A DNA stretch of 64,000 nt from Micromonospora sp. RP3T (GCF_003027925.1 NZ_PYPS01000041.1:1-64000), one strand, 5' to 3'. Counted from the stretch's first letter, positions 7,588 through 16,056 are shown. Notes: generated from the sequence alone by a model not told the origin. Numbers and translations are program-made.

Positions 7588-7941
7588 TCAGTACGGGTAG
7601 ATCATGAACCTGTTCAGGTAGGCGCAGTCGGGATAGTTTGCCAGGACCTGGGACACGTACCAGCCGTCCGGCACGTTGCTCGCCGCGCACATGCTCATGC
7701 CGGGGTAGATCTCGTTCGTGATCTGCCAACGGTTCAGGTAGCCGCAGCTCGGGTCGTTGGCGCGGCCCATCGTCGCGACCCATCCGGCGGGAATCGAGCC
7801 GACCGCGCAGATGGAGGTCGTCGCGGCCTGGGCGGGGCTGCCGATCGCCAGGGACGCGCCCGCTCCGGCTACCGTGACGGCCAAGGCCATCACGCCGTTC
7901 CGGGTCGTCGTCGCCCACGTTCTGGAGCGCCTTCTGTCCAT
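7588..7941 (-). CDS. Secreted protein with two Cys-containing 40-residue repeats
   Basis: A 117-residue exported protein. ATG 7941 has AAAGGAAG upstream. A twin-basic N-terminus (DRRRSRTW) and hydrophobic stretch end in SPAQA, a signal-peptidase I site near residue 43. The mature part is two copies of a repeat with the pattern CxxxxxPxGW, ANxPxCxYLNR, each with two Cys that could form disulfides. Its last repeat closely matches the last repeat of the next gene upstream (8013-8603), so the two are paralogues. No named domain recognised. Both lie on the minus strand, 71 bp apart, and are probably co-expressed. Confidence 0.75.
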   Translation of the reverse strand: MDRRRSRTWATTTRNGVMALAVTVAGAGASLAIGSPAQAATTSICAVGSIPAGWVATMGRANDPSCGYLNRWQITNEIYPGMSMCAASNVPDGWYVSQVLANYPDCAYLNRFMIYPY

Positions 7942-8012
7942 TGTCTGCTTCCTTTCGGGGGTGCGGGAGGCGAGCTGTGCGGAATGGGATGACGCCGAAG
8001 GCCGAACCGCGA

Positions 8013-8603
8013 TCAGAGTCGTCGGATGACGTACCGGTTGAGGTATGCGCAGTTCGGGTCGTTGGCCAGCACCTGGGTGACCACCCAGCCGCCGGGGACG
8101 TCCGACGCCGCGCACATGGAGATGCCGTCGTACAGGCTGGAGGTGATCTGGTAGCGGTTGAGGTTCGCGCAGTTCGGGTCGTTGGATCGGGCGCCGGTGG
8201 CGATCCAGCCGCCGGGAATGCCGGTCGCCGCGCAGACGGAGATGCCGTCGTAGAGGCCGGTCCTGATCTGGAAACGGTTGCTGTATCCGCAGGTGGCGTC
8301 ATTGGCGGAGCCGCCGGTGGCGTACCAGCCCCCGGGGATTCCCCACAGGCTGCAGACGGGGATGCCCTCGTAGAGGTCGTTGGTGATGGCCAGCCGGTGG
8401 TAGCCGGCGCACTGGTTGATCCCCACGCCGGTGACGACGTAGCCGGCCGGCACCCCGGCGTTGGCGCAGACGACAGTCGAGTCGGCGCGGGCGGGTTCGG
8501 TGTTGCCGGCGACGGTGCCGACGACGGTCAGGCCGAGCACGGCCAAGGCGGCGAGTCCGTGCCGCAGCATTGCTCCCATCCGGCGGGGAACGCGTTTCCG
8601 CAT
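8013..8603 (-). CDS. Secreted protein with four Cys-containing 40-residue repeats
   Basis: A 196-residue exported protein. ATG 8603 is preceded by GGAGGT. The signal sequence (MRKRVPRR, hydrophobic core, EPARA) ends near residue 41. Four tandem repeats follow with the pattern VCxxxGIPGGW, ATGxxxND, xCxxxNRxxI, LYDG. The first copy is the most divergent. Each repeat has two Cys about 20 residues apart, one conserved Gly-Trp and an Asn-Arg pair. I do not recognise the family. The regular spacing suggests a disulfide-stabilised extracellular binding or inhibitor module. The shorter paralogue lies directly downstream. Confidence 0.78.
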   Translation of the reverse strand: MRKRVPRRMGAMLRHGLAALAVLGLTVVGTVAGNTEPARADSTVVCANAGVPAGYVVTGVGINQCAGYHRLAITNDLYEGIPVCSLWGIPGGWYATGGSANDATCGYSNRFQIRTGLYDGISVCAATGIPGGWIATGARSNDPNCANLNRYQITSSLYDGISMCAASDVPGGWVVTQVLANDPNCAYLNRYVIRRL

Positions 8604-8773
8604 ACGTCTTACCTCCAGTTCGTGGGCCGCTTCGGAGCGTCAGCAATTGCTCTCCGTCGTATTGACGAATAACGCTCGACGAGATCGGACGTTAGCAACC
8701 AGAGGTGAATCGCGCGAAACGACGATCCGGTTTTTCTGCTCCGGAAAAGCCGTTCCGTCAATGCTAAGACAAT

Positions 8774-10060
8774 TCAACCTGCGGCTATGTGTTGTTGGAG
8801 ATCGACGGTGCCGCGGCGGTCAGTTCCGCATCGCGCCGCCTGCGCCCGGTAGAGGTGGTGCAGCAGCAGGAAGCCCCGTACGGTCGGCTCCGGCCGGCCC
8901 TCGGCGGACCGCTCCAGCAGCGCGTCGCCCACCTGGCGCTCCAGCCGGCGGAGGCGTCGCTGGACGGTGCTCGGCGAGCAGCCGAGCCGGGAGGCGGCCT
9001 GCGGGGCGGAGCCGGTGCGCAGCACCTCGAAGGCGGCCTGGAGGTCGTTCCAGTCGATGACGTCGCGAGCCGGGTCGGGGTCGCCGGCCTCGTCGACGCC
9101 GATCGTCACGGCGCCGATCACCTCGGCGTGGTGCGCGTCCAACCAGGACCGGAACTCCGGCACGGACCATGCGCGGGAGAGATACCAGCCGATGAGGACG
9201 CCGCAGAACCGGTCGGCGAGTGCGGCGGCTAGCCGCTCCGGATTCCAGGCCACCACCAGGTCCAGGCTGGGCAGACCGAGCACCGGGCGGACCACCACCT
9301 CGTCGTCGGTGCGGGCGACCGGCACGCAGAGCGTCACCGCGTGCCCGCCCGCCACCAGGTCCCGGATGCTGCGGGTGCGGTCCGTCCGGTACGCGATCCG
9401 CGGGTGGAAGCCGTGGCCCCGGCACGCCTCGACCAGGAGTTGCTCGACCGCCGGATCGTTGCTGGTCAGCCAGGGTTCGTGCCGGAGTTCGGCGAGCGTC
9501 AGCACCGGGTTCGCGGCGAGCGGATGCCGGGTGCTCATCGCCAGGCGCAGCGGATCGCGGACGGCCACGTGCCGCCGTACCGACGCGGCGACCGGCGCGT
9601 GGTGCAGCGTGTGCACGCCGAGGAAGATGTCGAGGGCGCCCCGCGCCAGGTCGGCCATCGCGAGTTCCGGCCGGAGTTCGGCGCCGTGCCATCGGCTCGC
9701 CGGCCAGCGTTGCGAGAACCACCGCACCAGTTCGCCGAGCGAGGTCACGTAGGTGGCGAAGGCGCACTCGGGCGGGCCGGCGACCGGGGGAGCGGTGGCG
9801 GCGCGCAGCGGGCCAGCCATGCGTCGCGCGGCGTCGGCCAGCGTCCGACCGGCGGCGGTGGCCTGCACCCCGCTGCCGGTGCGGGCGAACAGGTCGGTGC
9901 CGGCGAGTTGTTCGGCGGCGTTCACCCGTCGACTGAGCGCCGGCTGCGAGACCCGCAGCAGCTCGGCGGCCCGGGTCATGCTGGGCGTCGTGCTCACCAC
10001 GCCGACCGTGTGCAGCATTCCCCACGGCAGCGCGGACCCGGGTCCGGTCATCGTGCCCAC
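8774..10060 (-). CDS. LysR-type regulator with an extra C-terminal HTH
   Basis: A 428-residue protein, over 100 residues longer than a standard LysR regulator. The N-terminal winged HTH is clear (SMTRAAELLRVSQPALSRRVNAAEQLAGTDLFAR) and a type 2 periplasmic-binding-like effector domain follows. Residues about 340-415 contain a second HTH-like segment (LQAAFEVLRTGSAPQAASRLGCSPSTVQRRLRRLERQVGDALLER) resembling a LysR HTH. Two DNA-binding heads on one chain are unusual. GTG 10060 and ATG 10051 are both possible starts. It is divergent from a PLP dehydratase gene 183 bp away, which may be its target. Confidence 0.82.
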   Translation of the reverse strand: MGTMTGPGSALPWGMLHTVGVVSTTPSMTRAAELLRVSQPALSRRVNAAEQLAGTDLFARTGSGVQATAAGRTLADAARRMAGPLRAATAPPVAGPPECAFATYVTSLGELVRWFSQRWPASRWHGAELRPELAMADLARGALDIFLGVHTLHHAPVAASVRRHVAVRDPLRLAMSTRHPLAANPVLTLAELRHEPWLTSNDPAVEQLLVEACRGHGFHPRIAYRTDRTRSIRDLVAGGHAVTLCVPVARTDDEVVVRPVLGLPSLDLVVAWNPERLAAALADRFCGVLIGWYLSRAWSVPEFRSWLDAHHAEVIGAVTIGVDEAGDPDPARDVIDWNDLQAAFEVLRTGSAPQAASRLGCSPSTVQRRLRRLERQVGDALLERSAEGRPEPTVRGFLLLHHLYRAQAARCGTDRRGTVDLQQHIAAG

Positions 10061-10242
10061 CGTTCCGCCGGGTGGACGGCGAGCGCGACCGCCCGGTACC
10101 GCGCCACGGCACCACCGGCCACCGGCAACGACATGCGCGCAGCCTAGGCGACCGACTGACCGGCCGGTACGGGGAGGCCGCCCCGGTCGGGCCGACGGTC
10201 CCTCGCCGGTCCTGGATCGAGGGGTTGTGGCACGCTGCGGTG

Positions 10243-11199
10243 ATGATCGCGCTCGCGGACATCGAGGCCGCCGCGGACCGGATCGCCGGTCACGTGGTCC
10301 ACACGCCCACCGTGCCCAGCCCCGGCCTGTCCGAGCTGATCGGCGTGCCGGTCACCGCCAAGCTGGAGCTGCTGCAACGTACCGGGTCGTTCAAGGCCCG
10401 GGGCGCGGCGGCGAAGCTGCTCGCGCTGGACGACGCCGAGCGGGCGGCCGGTGTGGTGGCGGTCAGTGGCGGCAACCACGGCATCGCGGTCGCGGTGATG
10501 GCCGGGACGCTGGGCGTGGCCGCGACCGTGGTGATGCCGCGGACCGCGCCGGCGCGGGCCGTCGAGGTCTCCCGCGCGGCCGGCGCGGACGTCCGCCTGA
10601 CCGACGACATGGCCGCCGCGTTCGCGCTCATGTCCCGGTTGCGGGAGGACGGTCGTACGCTGCTGCACCCGTTCGACGACCCGGTGGTGCTCGCCGGGCA
10701 GGGCACCGTCGGGCTGGAGTTCGCCGACGACGCCGGTGAGCTGACCGACGTGCTGGTCAGCGTCGGCGGCGGGGCGCTGATCTCCGGGGTGGCCGCGGCG
10801 CTGCGGGCCCGCCGGCCGGGGGTACGCGTCTGGGGCGTGGAGACCGAAGGCGCGCAGGCCATGTCGCAGGCCCTCGCCACGGGCGGGCCGGTCGAGGTGC
10901 CGCTGTCGTCGATCGTCACCACGCTCAGCGCGCCGACCGTCTCACAGCTCACCTACGACCACGTCACGGCGCTGGTCACCGACGTGCTGGTGGTCTCCGA
11001 CGCGGAGGCGGTGCGCGGCACGGTGGAGCTGGCCGAGCACGCGAAGGTCTGGGCCGAGCCGGCCGCCGGATGTCTGCTGCCGGCGGCCCGCCGGGTCCGC
11101 GACCGGGTGGGCGCGGACGCCCGGCTGGGCCTGGTGGTCTGTGGCGGCAACACCACGGTCGCGGACGTGACCGCCTGGACCGCGCGCTTCGGCGGCTGA
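10243..11199 (+). CDS. PLP-dependent threonine/serine dehydratase-like enzyme
   Basis: A 318-residue fold-type II PLP enzyme. The cofactor lysine is in GSFKARGA (residues about 46-53). SGGNHGIAVA binds the substrate carboxylate, SVGGGALISG is the phosphate-binding glycine loop, and VCGGNTT lies near the end. This matches threonine/serine ammonia-lyases of the catabolic or racemase-like class; no ACT regulatory domain follows. A -10-like CACGCT at 10231-10236 lies 6 nt before ATG 10243, so it is probably leaderless. Nearby Lrp and LysE-type genes suggest amino-acid turnover. Confidence 0.82.
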   Translation: MIALADIEAAADRIAGHVVHTPTVPSPGLSELIGVPVTAKLELLQRTGSFKARGAAAKLLALDDAERAAGVVAVSGGNHGIAVAVMAGTLGVAATVVMPRTAPARAVEVSRAAGADVRLTDDMAAAFALMSRLREDGRTLLHPFDDPVVLAGQGTVGLEFADDAGELTDVLVSVGGGALISGVAAALRARRPGVRVWGVETEGAQAMSQALATGGPVEVPLSSIVTTLSAPTVSQLTYDHVTALVTDVLVVSDAEAVRGTVELAEHAKVWAEPAAGCLLPAARRVRDRVGADARLGLVVCGGNTTVADVTAWTARFGG

Positions 11200-11210
11200 C
11201 TGCCCGCGCG

Positions 11211-11672
11211 CTATCCGAGGTCGGTGGGGTAGGGGCGGTCGAGCACGAAGCTCTTCATCACGAGCGTGGAGTTCAGCCGCTGCACGCCGGGGAGCGCCGA
11301 CAACACGTCGTCCTCCAGTCGCGCGTACGCGTCCAGGTCGGCCGTCCGCACCCGGAGCAGGTAGTCCGGGTCCCCGAACAGGCGCTGGGCCAGCAGGACG
11401 TTCGGGACGGATGCCACGCCCTCCTCGAAGGCGAGCAACGTGGCCCGGTCCTCCTGCTTCATGGTGACGAACACCAGCGCCTCGAAGCCCAGCCCCAGCT
11501 TCTTCGGGTCCACCACCGCCCGGTAGCCCACGATCGCCCCGGCCGCTTCCAGGTCACGCACCCGCCGGTGCGTCGGAGACACCGTCAGCCCGATCCGGGC
11601 CGCCAGGTCGGTCAGGCTCAACCGCCCGTCCTGCTGCAGCTCGGCAAGGATCTTCCGATCAGACGCGTCCAT
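11211..11672 (-). CDS. Lrp/AsnC family regulator
   Basis: A 153-residue regulator. The N-terminal HTH (MDASDRKILAELQQDGRLSLTDLAARIGLTVSPTHRRVRDLE) is followed by a RAM ligand-binding domain (YLLRVRTADLDAY). The ATG at 11672 gives the normal Lrp length; the open frame upstream lacks family similarity. It is divergent from the LysE-type exporter, the classic arrangement in which the regulator senses an amino acid and turns on its export. The intergenic region is about 96 bp. Confidence 0.88.
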   Translation of the reverse strand: MDASDRKILAELQQDGRLSLTDLAARIGLTVSPTHRRVRDLEAAGAIVGYRAVVDPKKLGLGFEALVFVTMKQEDRATLLAFEEGVASVPNVLLAQRLFGDPDYLLRVRTADLDAYARLEDDVLSALPGVQRLNSTLVMKSFVLDRPYPTDLG

Positions 11673-11768
11673 CGTCGATATTCTTCCACAAGCCGCGATC
11701 AGGGCCGCAAAAGACGGAAACACCTTCTGCCGATTGGTCGATAGGTTTCCTCGCAGGAGGGAGGCACC

Positions 11769-12401
11769 GTGGAACCCGCTGCCGTGCTCGCGTTCGCCGC
11801 CGTCGCGTTCACCCTCGTCGTCGTCCCCGGTCCCGACTGGGCGTTCGTGCTCGCGGCCGGCACGCACGACCGCGTCGTGGCGCCCGCCGTGGGTGGCCTC
11901 ATGGCCGGCTACGCGCTCATCACGCTTTTGGTCGCGGCCGGCGTCGGTCCGCTCGTCGCGGGCCTGCCCCTCGCCCTGACCGGGCTCACCGTGGCCGGGG
12001 CCGGTTACCTGATCCACCTCGGCGTCCGGACCCTGCGCGGTACCGGGCGGGTCGGTGACGTCGACGCGTACGCCGTGACCGCGTCCTCCCCGGCCCGCTA
12101 CTTCGTCCGGGGGGTCGGGGTGAGCGCCCTGAACCCCAAGGGCCTGCTGATCTTCCTGTCAGTCCTGCCGCAGTTCACCCGGAGCGCCGGCGGATGGCCG
12201 CCGCCGGCGCAGCTCGCCGCCCTCGGCGGCGTCTTCGTGCTCATCGTCGCGCTCTTCTACCTGCCGCTCGGTTACGCCGCCGATCGCATCCTCGGGGTGC
12301 GGCCCCGTGTCGCCCGGATCACCACGTACGTCGCCGGCACGGCCATGGTGCTCGTCGGAGTGGCGCTGCTCGTCGAGCGGCTCGTGGAGGCGGCCCGGTA
12401 G
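11769..12401 (+). CDS. LysE family amino-acid exporter
   Basis: A 210-residue inner-membrane protein with about six hydrophobic segments and the LysE/RhtB signature near the start (VVVPGPDWAFVLAAGTHD). The ALNPKG motif is at about residue 121. The GTG start at 11769 has GGAGG in front. It probably exports an amino acid or derivative under control of the divergent Lrp regulator. The substrate cannot be read from sequence. Confidence 0.85.
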   Translation: MEPAAVLAFAAVAFTLVVVPGPDWAFVLAAGTHDRVVAPAVGGLMAGYALITLLVAAGVGPLVAGLPLALTGLTVAGAGYLIHLGVRTLRGTGRVGDVDAYAVTASSPARYFVRGVGVSALNPKGLLIFLSVLPQFTRSAGGWPPPAQLAALGGVFVLIVALFYLPLGYAADRILGVRPRVARITTYVAGTAMVLVGVALLVERLVEAAR

Positions 12402-12433
12402 AACCGCGGGACGGCCGCCACGGGTGACACGAC

Positions 12434-12474
12434 GACCCGGTCGCGCCGGGCCTCGGGGCGGGCGCGACCGGGTC
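12434..12474. terminator. Bidirectional hairpin terminator
   Basis: GACCCGGTCGCGCC (12434-12447) pairs with GGCGCGACCGGGTC (12461-12474), 14 bp with no mismatch. It lies between the converging LysE and roadblock genes. Confidence 0.72.
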
Positions 12475-12489
12475 GGTCGGGTCGGTCGG

Positions 12490-12975
12490 TCAGGGCGTGG
12501 CCGGGGTGACGCCGTCGAGCAGGTCGGCGAGCCGGGCCGCGGTGTCCGGGGCGTGCAGGTGCAGACGCGCCACGTTGATGCTGTCCGTGCCGACCACGGC
12601 GAGCAACGCCTGCCGGCTGACCGCGTACACGCTGAGGTAGCCGTTCTCGTTGCGCACGGTGGACTGCTGGAAGTCGCCCTGGCCCAGCCGGAAGCCGACC
12701 TGCCGGCCCAGCCCGAACATGGTCGCCGCGAGCGCCGCCAGGTCGTCCGGGTTGGCCTCGTTCTGCAGGTTGTGCGTGATCAGCAGGCCGTCGACGCCGC
12801 CGAGGACGCAGCCGTGCACGCCGGGGATCTGCAGCCGCAGCGCGGACAGTTCCCGGCCGATGGCCGGGTACGGCAGCGTCGGGTTGCCCGCCAGCGACGG
12901 CGGCAACCTCCGCGCCGGTGGCAGCGTGCCGGCCGCGGCCGGCGTACGGCGGGGGAGATCGTCCACCCGGCTCAC
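12490..12975 (-). CDS. Roadblock/LC7 domain protein (second of pair)
   Basis: A 161-residue protein. After a Pro/Arg-rich N-terminus of about 40 residues comes a roadblock/LC7 fold (IPGVHGCVLGGVDGLLITHNL, then a helix and the strands VYAVSRQALLAVVGTD). In actinobacteria such proteins are usually small-GTPase regulators encoded in conservons. No GTPase or DUF742 gene is visible here. Its GTG start overlaps the stop of the upstream roadblock gene (GTGA), so the two are co-translated and may form a heterodimer. Confidence 0.75.
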   Translation of the reverse strand: MSRVDDLPRRTPAAAGTLPPARRLPPSLAGNPTLPYPAIGRELSALRLQIPGVHGCVLGGVDGLLITHNLQNEANPDDLAALAATMFGLGRQVGFRLGQGDFQQSTVRNENGYLSVYAVSRQALLAVVGTDSINVARLHLHAPDTAARLADLLDGVTPATP

Positions 12976-13343
12976 AGTTCCAGGCTCTCCTCGATCGCGC
13001 GCAGCTGGTGCCGGGCCATCGCCAGGTTGGCCCGGCTCTTGCTCACCATGAGGTACAGGAACAGGCCCTTGCCGGTGCGGTTGCTCAGCGGCCGGATGAG
13101 GTGGTACTGGCTGCCGAGCGTGATGAGGATGTCCTCGATCTCGTCGTCGAGCTTCAACATCTCGATGGTGCGCAGCTTGGCGCGGACCACGTCGGTGTTG
13201 CCGGCGGCGGCGACCGTCAGGTCGATCTCACCGGTGCCGCCGGCCACGCCGAGTGTCATGCCGCTGGTGTAGTCGACGAGCGCGGCTCCGATCGCGCCGT
13301 CGATGCTCATCGCGTTCTTCAACGCGACGTCGAGGTTGCCCAC
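12972..13343 (-). CDS. Roadblock-like protein (first of pair)
   Basis: A 123-residue protein with a roadblock-like pattern (MSIDGAIGAALVDYTSGMTLGVAGG, followed by alternating strands and helices to LAMARHQLRAIEESLEL). GTG 13343 is chosen because GGGGAGAA precedes it; further upstream the frame is low-complexity. It overlaps the second roadblock gene by 4 bp. The partner GTPase, if any, is elsewhere. Confidence 0.75.
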   Translation of the reverse strand: MGNLDVALKNAMSIDGAIGAALVDYTSGMTLGVAGGTGEIDLTVAAAGNTDVVRAKLRTIEMLKLDDEIEDILITLGSQYHLIRPLSNRTGKGLFLYLMVSKSRANLAMARHQLRAIEESLEL

Positions 13344-13622
13344 GGTGTTCTCCCCAGGGTGTTGGCCGGGTGGGCCGGTCTCCGCTCGGGGTGTCGTGCG
13401 GGCTGACAGCCGGCGCCTCCCGTGAATATGCTTCGTCGAAGGTTTCCACAAGGAGGTCCGGGCTGCACCCGAGCGGCCGGTGATCCACCTGTCCGGTCCG
13501 CCCCGGCCGGCCGCTGGTCCCGTATATGGGACTCGCCGGCCGATGGTCGATCGTGGACCCACCTGCTAAGCACCGTCGAGCGCGGGCCGTCACCACCCTA
13601 TGTAGTGAGGCGATACAGTACG
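13344..13622. other. Divergent promoter region, roadblock pair / padR
   Basis: About 280 bases without a convincing gene. They separate the minus-strand roadblock operon from the plus-strand padR operon. The only signal I can point to is the -10-like TACAGT next to padR. Confidence 0.4.
13614..13619 (+). promoter_or_regulatory. -10-like hexamer of padR (leaderless)
   Basis: TACAGT ends 6 nt before GTG 13626 and 3 nt before GTG 13623. The mRNA probably begins at the start codon, which favours GTG 13626. Confidence 0.5.
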
Positions 13623-13958
13623 GTGGTGCGACTGACCATTCCCGTGGTGAAGGTGCTCTCGGCGTTGCTCACCGCACCCGACGAGCCGCGCTACGGCCTC
13701 GACCTGATGCGCCTCACCGGCCTGCCCAGCGGCACGCTCTACCCGGTGCTGCACCGCCTCCGGGCGGCCGGCTGGCTCGCCGCCGACTGGGAGGACGTCG
13801 ACCCGGTCGCGGCCGGCCGGCCCGCCCGCCGCTACTACCGCCTCACCGGCGACGGGATCCGCGCGGCCCGGCTGGCCCTGGCCGAACTGCGCGTGCCGGC
13901 ACCCGGGCAACGGCCACGCGCGGGCGACGTCGGTCCGGCCGGAGCCCCGGCGTGGTGA
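13623..13958 (+). CDS. PadR family regulator
   Basis: A 111-residue winged-helix regulator: LTIPVVKVLSALLTAPDEPRYGLDLMRLTGLPSGTLYPVLHRLRAAGW, then a wing with PARRYYRLTGDG. This is the compact PadR subtype with a short C-terminal helix. GTG 13623 or GTG 13626 is the start. Its stop overlaps the next gene's GTG (GTGA), a common actinobacterial pair of a PadR regulator and a polytopic membrane protein it controls. Confidence 0.88.
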   Translation: MVRLTIPVVKVLSALLTAPDEPRYGLDLMRLTGLPSGTLYPVLHRLRAAGWLAADWEDVDPVAAGRPARRYYRLTGDGIRAARLALAELRVPAPGQRPRAGDVGPAGAPAW

Positions 13959-14920
13959 CTCGTCGGCTGGCCGCGCTCCTGCTGCGCACGGCGGTACGCC
14001 GCTGGCCGGCGGCATCCCGCGCCGAGTTGGGCCGGGAGTGGGCCGCCGAGCTGCACGAGCTGGCCCGGTCGGGGCGGCGGTGGGCGATGCTCCGCTTCGC
14101 CGCCAGCCTGGCGGCCAGCCGGGCGGTCACGTCGCCCGTCGACCGGGTCGTGCCGCGTGGGCGCCTGTGGCGTACCGCCGGGGTGTTGCTGCTCGCGCCG
14201 CCGGCCGGCCTCGCCGCGCTCGTGCTCGCCGCGACCACGATGAACCTGACCGACGAGTGGCTGGCGTTCCGACTGAGCCGGGCCACCGCGGTACAGCTCC
14301 CGGTCTGGGCCGGCGGCACCGCGCTGCTGGGCGTGCTGCTCGCGGTCGCCGTCGTCCGGTGCGCGCGGCGGACCGTACGCGTGCCGGCGCTGCCCACGGC
14401 GCTCGGCGTGGTGCTGCCGATCGCCGCGACGGCGGCGGTGGTGCTCGGCCTGTCCGCCGGCCGGGGCGAGCGCGGTGTGGCCGCGACGGTGCCCGGCGTG
14501 CTGCTCTGGTTGGCGCTGCTGGTGCCGGCGGTCTGGGCCGCCGGGGCGCTGGCCCGGCGGGGACGGACCCGGACGGCCTGGCTGGTCGGGGTCCTGGGCG
14601 CGCTGGTCGCGGCCGACGCGGCGGTCGCCCTCACGGTGGTCGCCGCGATCCCGGCGACCGCACCCGCCGTCGCCGACCTGCCGCCGGACGCGGTGGACCG
14701 GGTGTCCGCGCCGCTCTGGCTGTTCACCTGCTGGACCGACTCGTCGTTCGGGCTGCCCCGCCCGACGGCGTGGGAACGGTTCCTCATCACCGACCGGGTG
14801 GTGGTCGAGCCCATGTTCTACCTGGCCTGCACGCCATACGCGGTGGCGTACGCGGTCGCCGCGGCCCGGCCGCCCCGGGCTCCGGCACCCGGTCCGCAGC
14901 CCGTCGCGGCACCCGTCTGA
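13955..14920 (+). CDS. Polytopic membrane protein coupled to PadR
   Basis: A 321-residue protein. A cytoplasmic N-terminus of about 65 residues (LLLRTAVRRWPAASRAELGREWAAELHEL) is followed by some seven hydrophobic segments, ending with a short Pro-rich tail. The N-terminal stretch is typical of actinobacterial proteins encoded after PadR regulators; no catalytic motif is seen. Its function is unknown and translation is coupled to padR. Confidence 0.75.
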   Translation: MTRRLAALLLRTAVRRWPAASRAELGREWAAELHELARSGRRWAMLRFAASLAASRAVTSPVDRVVPRGRLWRTAGVLLLAPPAGLAALVLAATTMNLTDEWLAFRLSRATAVQLPVWAGGTALLGVLLAVAVVRCARRTVRVPALPTALGVVLPIAATAAVVLGLSAGRGERGVAATVPGVLLWLALLVPAVWAAGALARRGRTRTAWLVGVLGALVAADAAVALTVVAAIPATAPAVADLPPDAVDRVSAPLWLFTCWTDSSFGLPRPTAWERFLITDRVVVEPMFYLACTPYAVAYAVAAARPPRAPAPGPQPVAAPV

Positions 14921-15043
14921 CGCCCGGCGGGATCCGGCGGGGGTCTTCCGCCGTTCCCCCTCGGACCGGCCCCGACCGGGTCTAATGTGGAGAAGGCGAC
15001 GACTATTTGTGGCGTTCCGGTGGCGGCCGGGCGGTTCCCGGTG

Positions 15044-15049
15044 CACAGT
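15044..15049 (+). promoter_or_regulatory. -10-like hexamer, leaderless small gene
   Basis: CACAGT ends 6 nt before ATG 15056, where the message probably begins. Confidence 0.45.
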
Positions 15050-15055
15050 GATCGC

Positions 15056-15259
15056 ATGAGCGACGACGGAAGTGGTGGGCACTACTACTGGTGCACGCGA
15101 CACCACCGGGTCGAGACCGATGCCGACGTGTGCCCCGCGAAGCACGTTCTCGGACCGTACGCCTCAGCCGCCGACGCGGAGAACGCCCTGCAACAGGTGC
15201 GGGAGCGGAACGACGCGTGGGACGCCGAGGATGCCCGTTGGGCCGGGGAGGGCCGCTAG
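15056..15259 (+). CDS. Small conserved-looking hypothetical protein
   Basis: A 67-residue protein: a Gly/Asp start, then HYYWCTRHHRVE and DVCPAKHVLGPYASAADAENALQQV. Two Cys and several His in the first half could bind a metal. The ASAADAENALQQV helix resembles the end of SPOR-like or single-strand-annealing modules but is too short to assign. The upstream open frame lacks similarity; ATG 15056 fits the -10 hexamer. Function unknown. Confidence 0.65.
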   Translation: MSDDGSGGHYYWCTRHHRVETDADVCPAKHVLGPYASAADAENALQQVRERNDAWDAEDARWAGEGR

Positions 15260-15336
15260 ACGGCGCGGGACGGACCGCGTCGAGGTGATCCGTGCTCCGC
15301 GAGGGCGAGAGCACGTCCCCAGGAAAGGGAACCGAG

Positions 15337-16056
15337 ATGGCCGTAGCACAGCAGGCCACCACCCGCCCGGCCGCGAAACGGACGACCGCGAAGAGGACCA
15401 CCGCGGGCAGGACGACGACGGTCACCAAGGCGTCGCCGAACGCCTCGGGCGCCGGCGCCGGACGGACCCCGGCCAGGAAGGCGGTCGCGAAGAAGGCGGC
15501 GGCCAAGAAGGTCGTGTCGGCGGCGCGCAAGGCGCCGGCCACCAGGACCACCGCCAAGAGCGCGCCCGCCAGGAAGGCCACCGCGAAGAAGACGGCGGCG
15601 AAGAAGGCCCCCGCGAAGAAGACCACGACGGCGGCGGCGAAGCGGACCACCGCCGCGAAGCGGACCACCGCCGCGACGAAGGCGCCGGCCAGGAAGACCA
15701 CCACCGCGGCGGCGAAGAAGACCACGGCGGCGAAGAAGACCACGGCGGCGAAGAAGACCACGGCCGCGAAGAAGACGACCGGGGCCCGCAAGGTCACCAC
15801 GGCGGCCAAGAAGACCACCGCCAGCAGGACCACGGCCGCGAAGAAGACGGCGGCGAAGAAGACCACCGCCTCCACCCGGCCGACGGCCCGGAAGACGGCG
15901 GCCAAGAAGGCGCCCGCGCGCAAGACCACCACCGCGCGCAAGACCACCACCGCCGCGAAGAAGACCACGGCTGCCAAGAAGGCGCCGGCGCGCAAGACCA
16001 CCACCGCGCGCACGACCACGGCCCGGAAGGCGCCGGCCCGCCGGGCCTCCGCCTGA
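15337..16056 (+). CDS. Histone H1-like Lys/Ala/Thr-rich protein
   Basis: A 239-residue, almost entirely low-complexity basic protein. After about 45 residues it is built from AKKTT, AKKAPA and ARKTT-type units, resembling eukaryotic H1 tails and the C-terminal tail of mycobacterial HupB. There is no folded N-terminal HU domain, so it is a tail-only nucleoid protein. ATG 15337 follows AGGAAAGGGA. It probably binds DNA or RNA non-specifically. The repeat number may vary between strains. Confidence 0.75.
   Translation: MAVAQQATTRPAAKRTTAKRTTAGRTTTVTKASPNASGAGAGRTPARKAVAKKAAAKKVVSAARKAPATRTTAKSAPARKATAKKTAAKKAPAKKTTTAAAKRTTAAKRTTAATKAPARKTTTAAAKKTTAAKKTTAAKKTTAAKKTTGARKVTTAAKKTTASRTTAAKKTAAKKTTASTRPTARKTAAKKAPARKTTTARKTTTAAKKTTAAKKAPARKTTTARTTTARKAPARRASA

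Noticed and set aside
7941..8672. Plus-strand open frame with internal repeats (VEVRAVRVVG-type)
   Set aside because: The repeats are the antisense of the secreted Cys-repeat gene, which has the signal peptide and ribosome binding site.
12490..13343. Conservon (roadblock-DUF742-GTPase) operon
   Set aside because: Only two roadblock proteins are present; no DUF742 or GTPase gene adjoins them.
15380..16050. Regularly spaced DNA repeats resembling a CRISPR array
   Set aside because: They are codon repeats of the Lys/Ala/Thr protein, in frame and without spacers.
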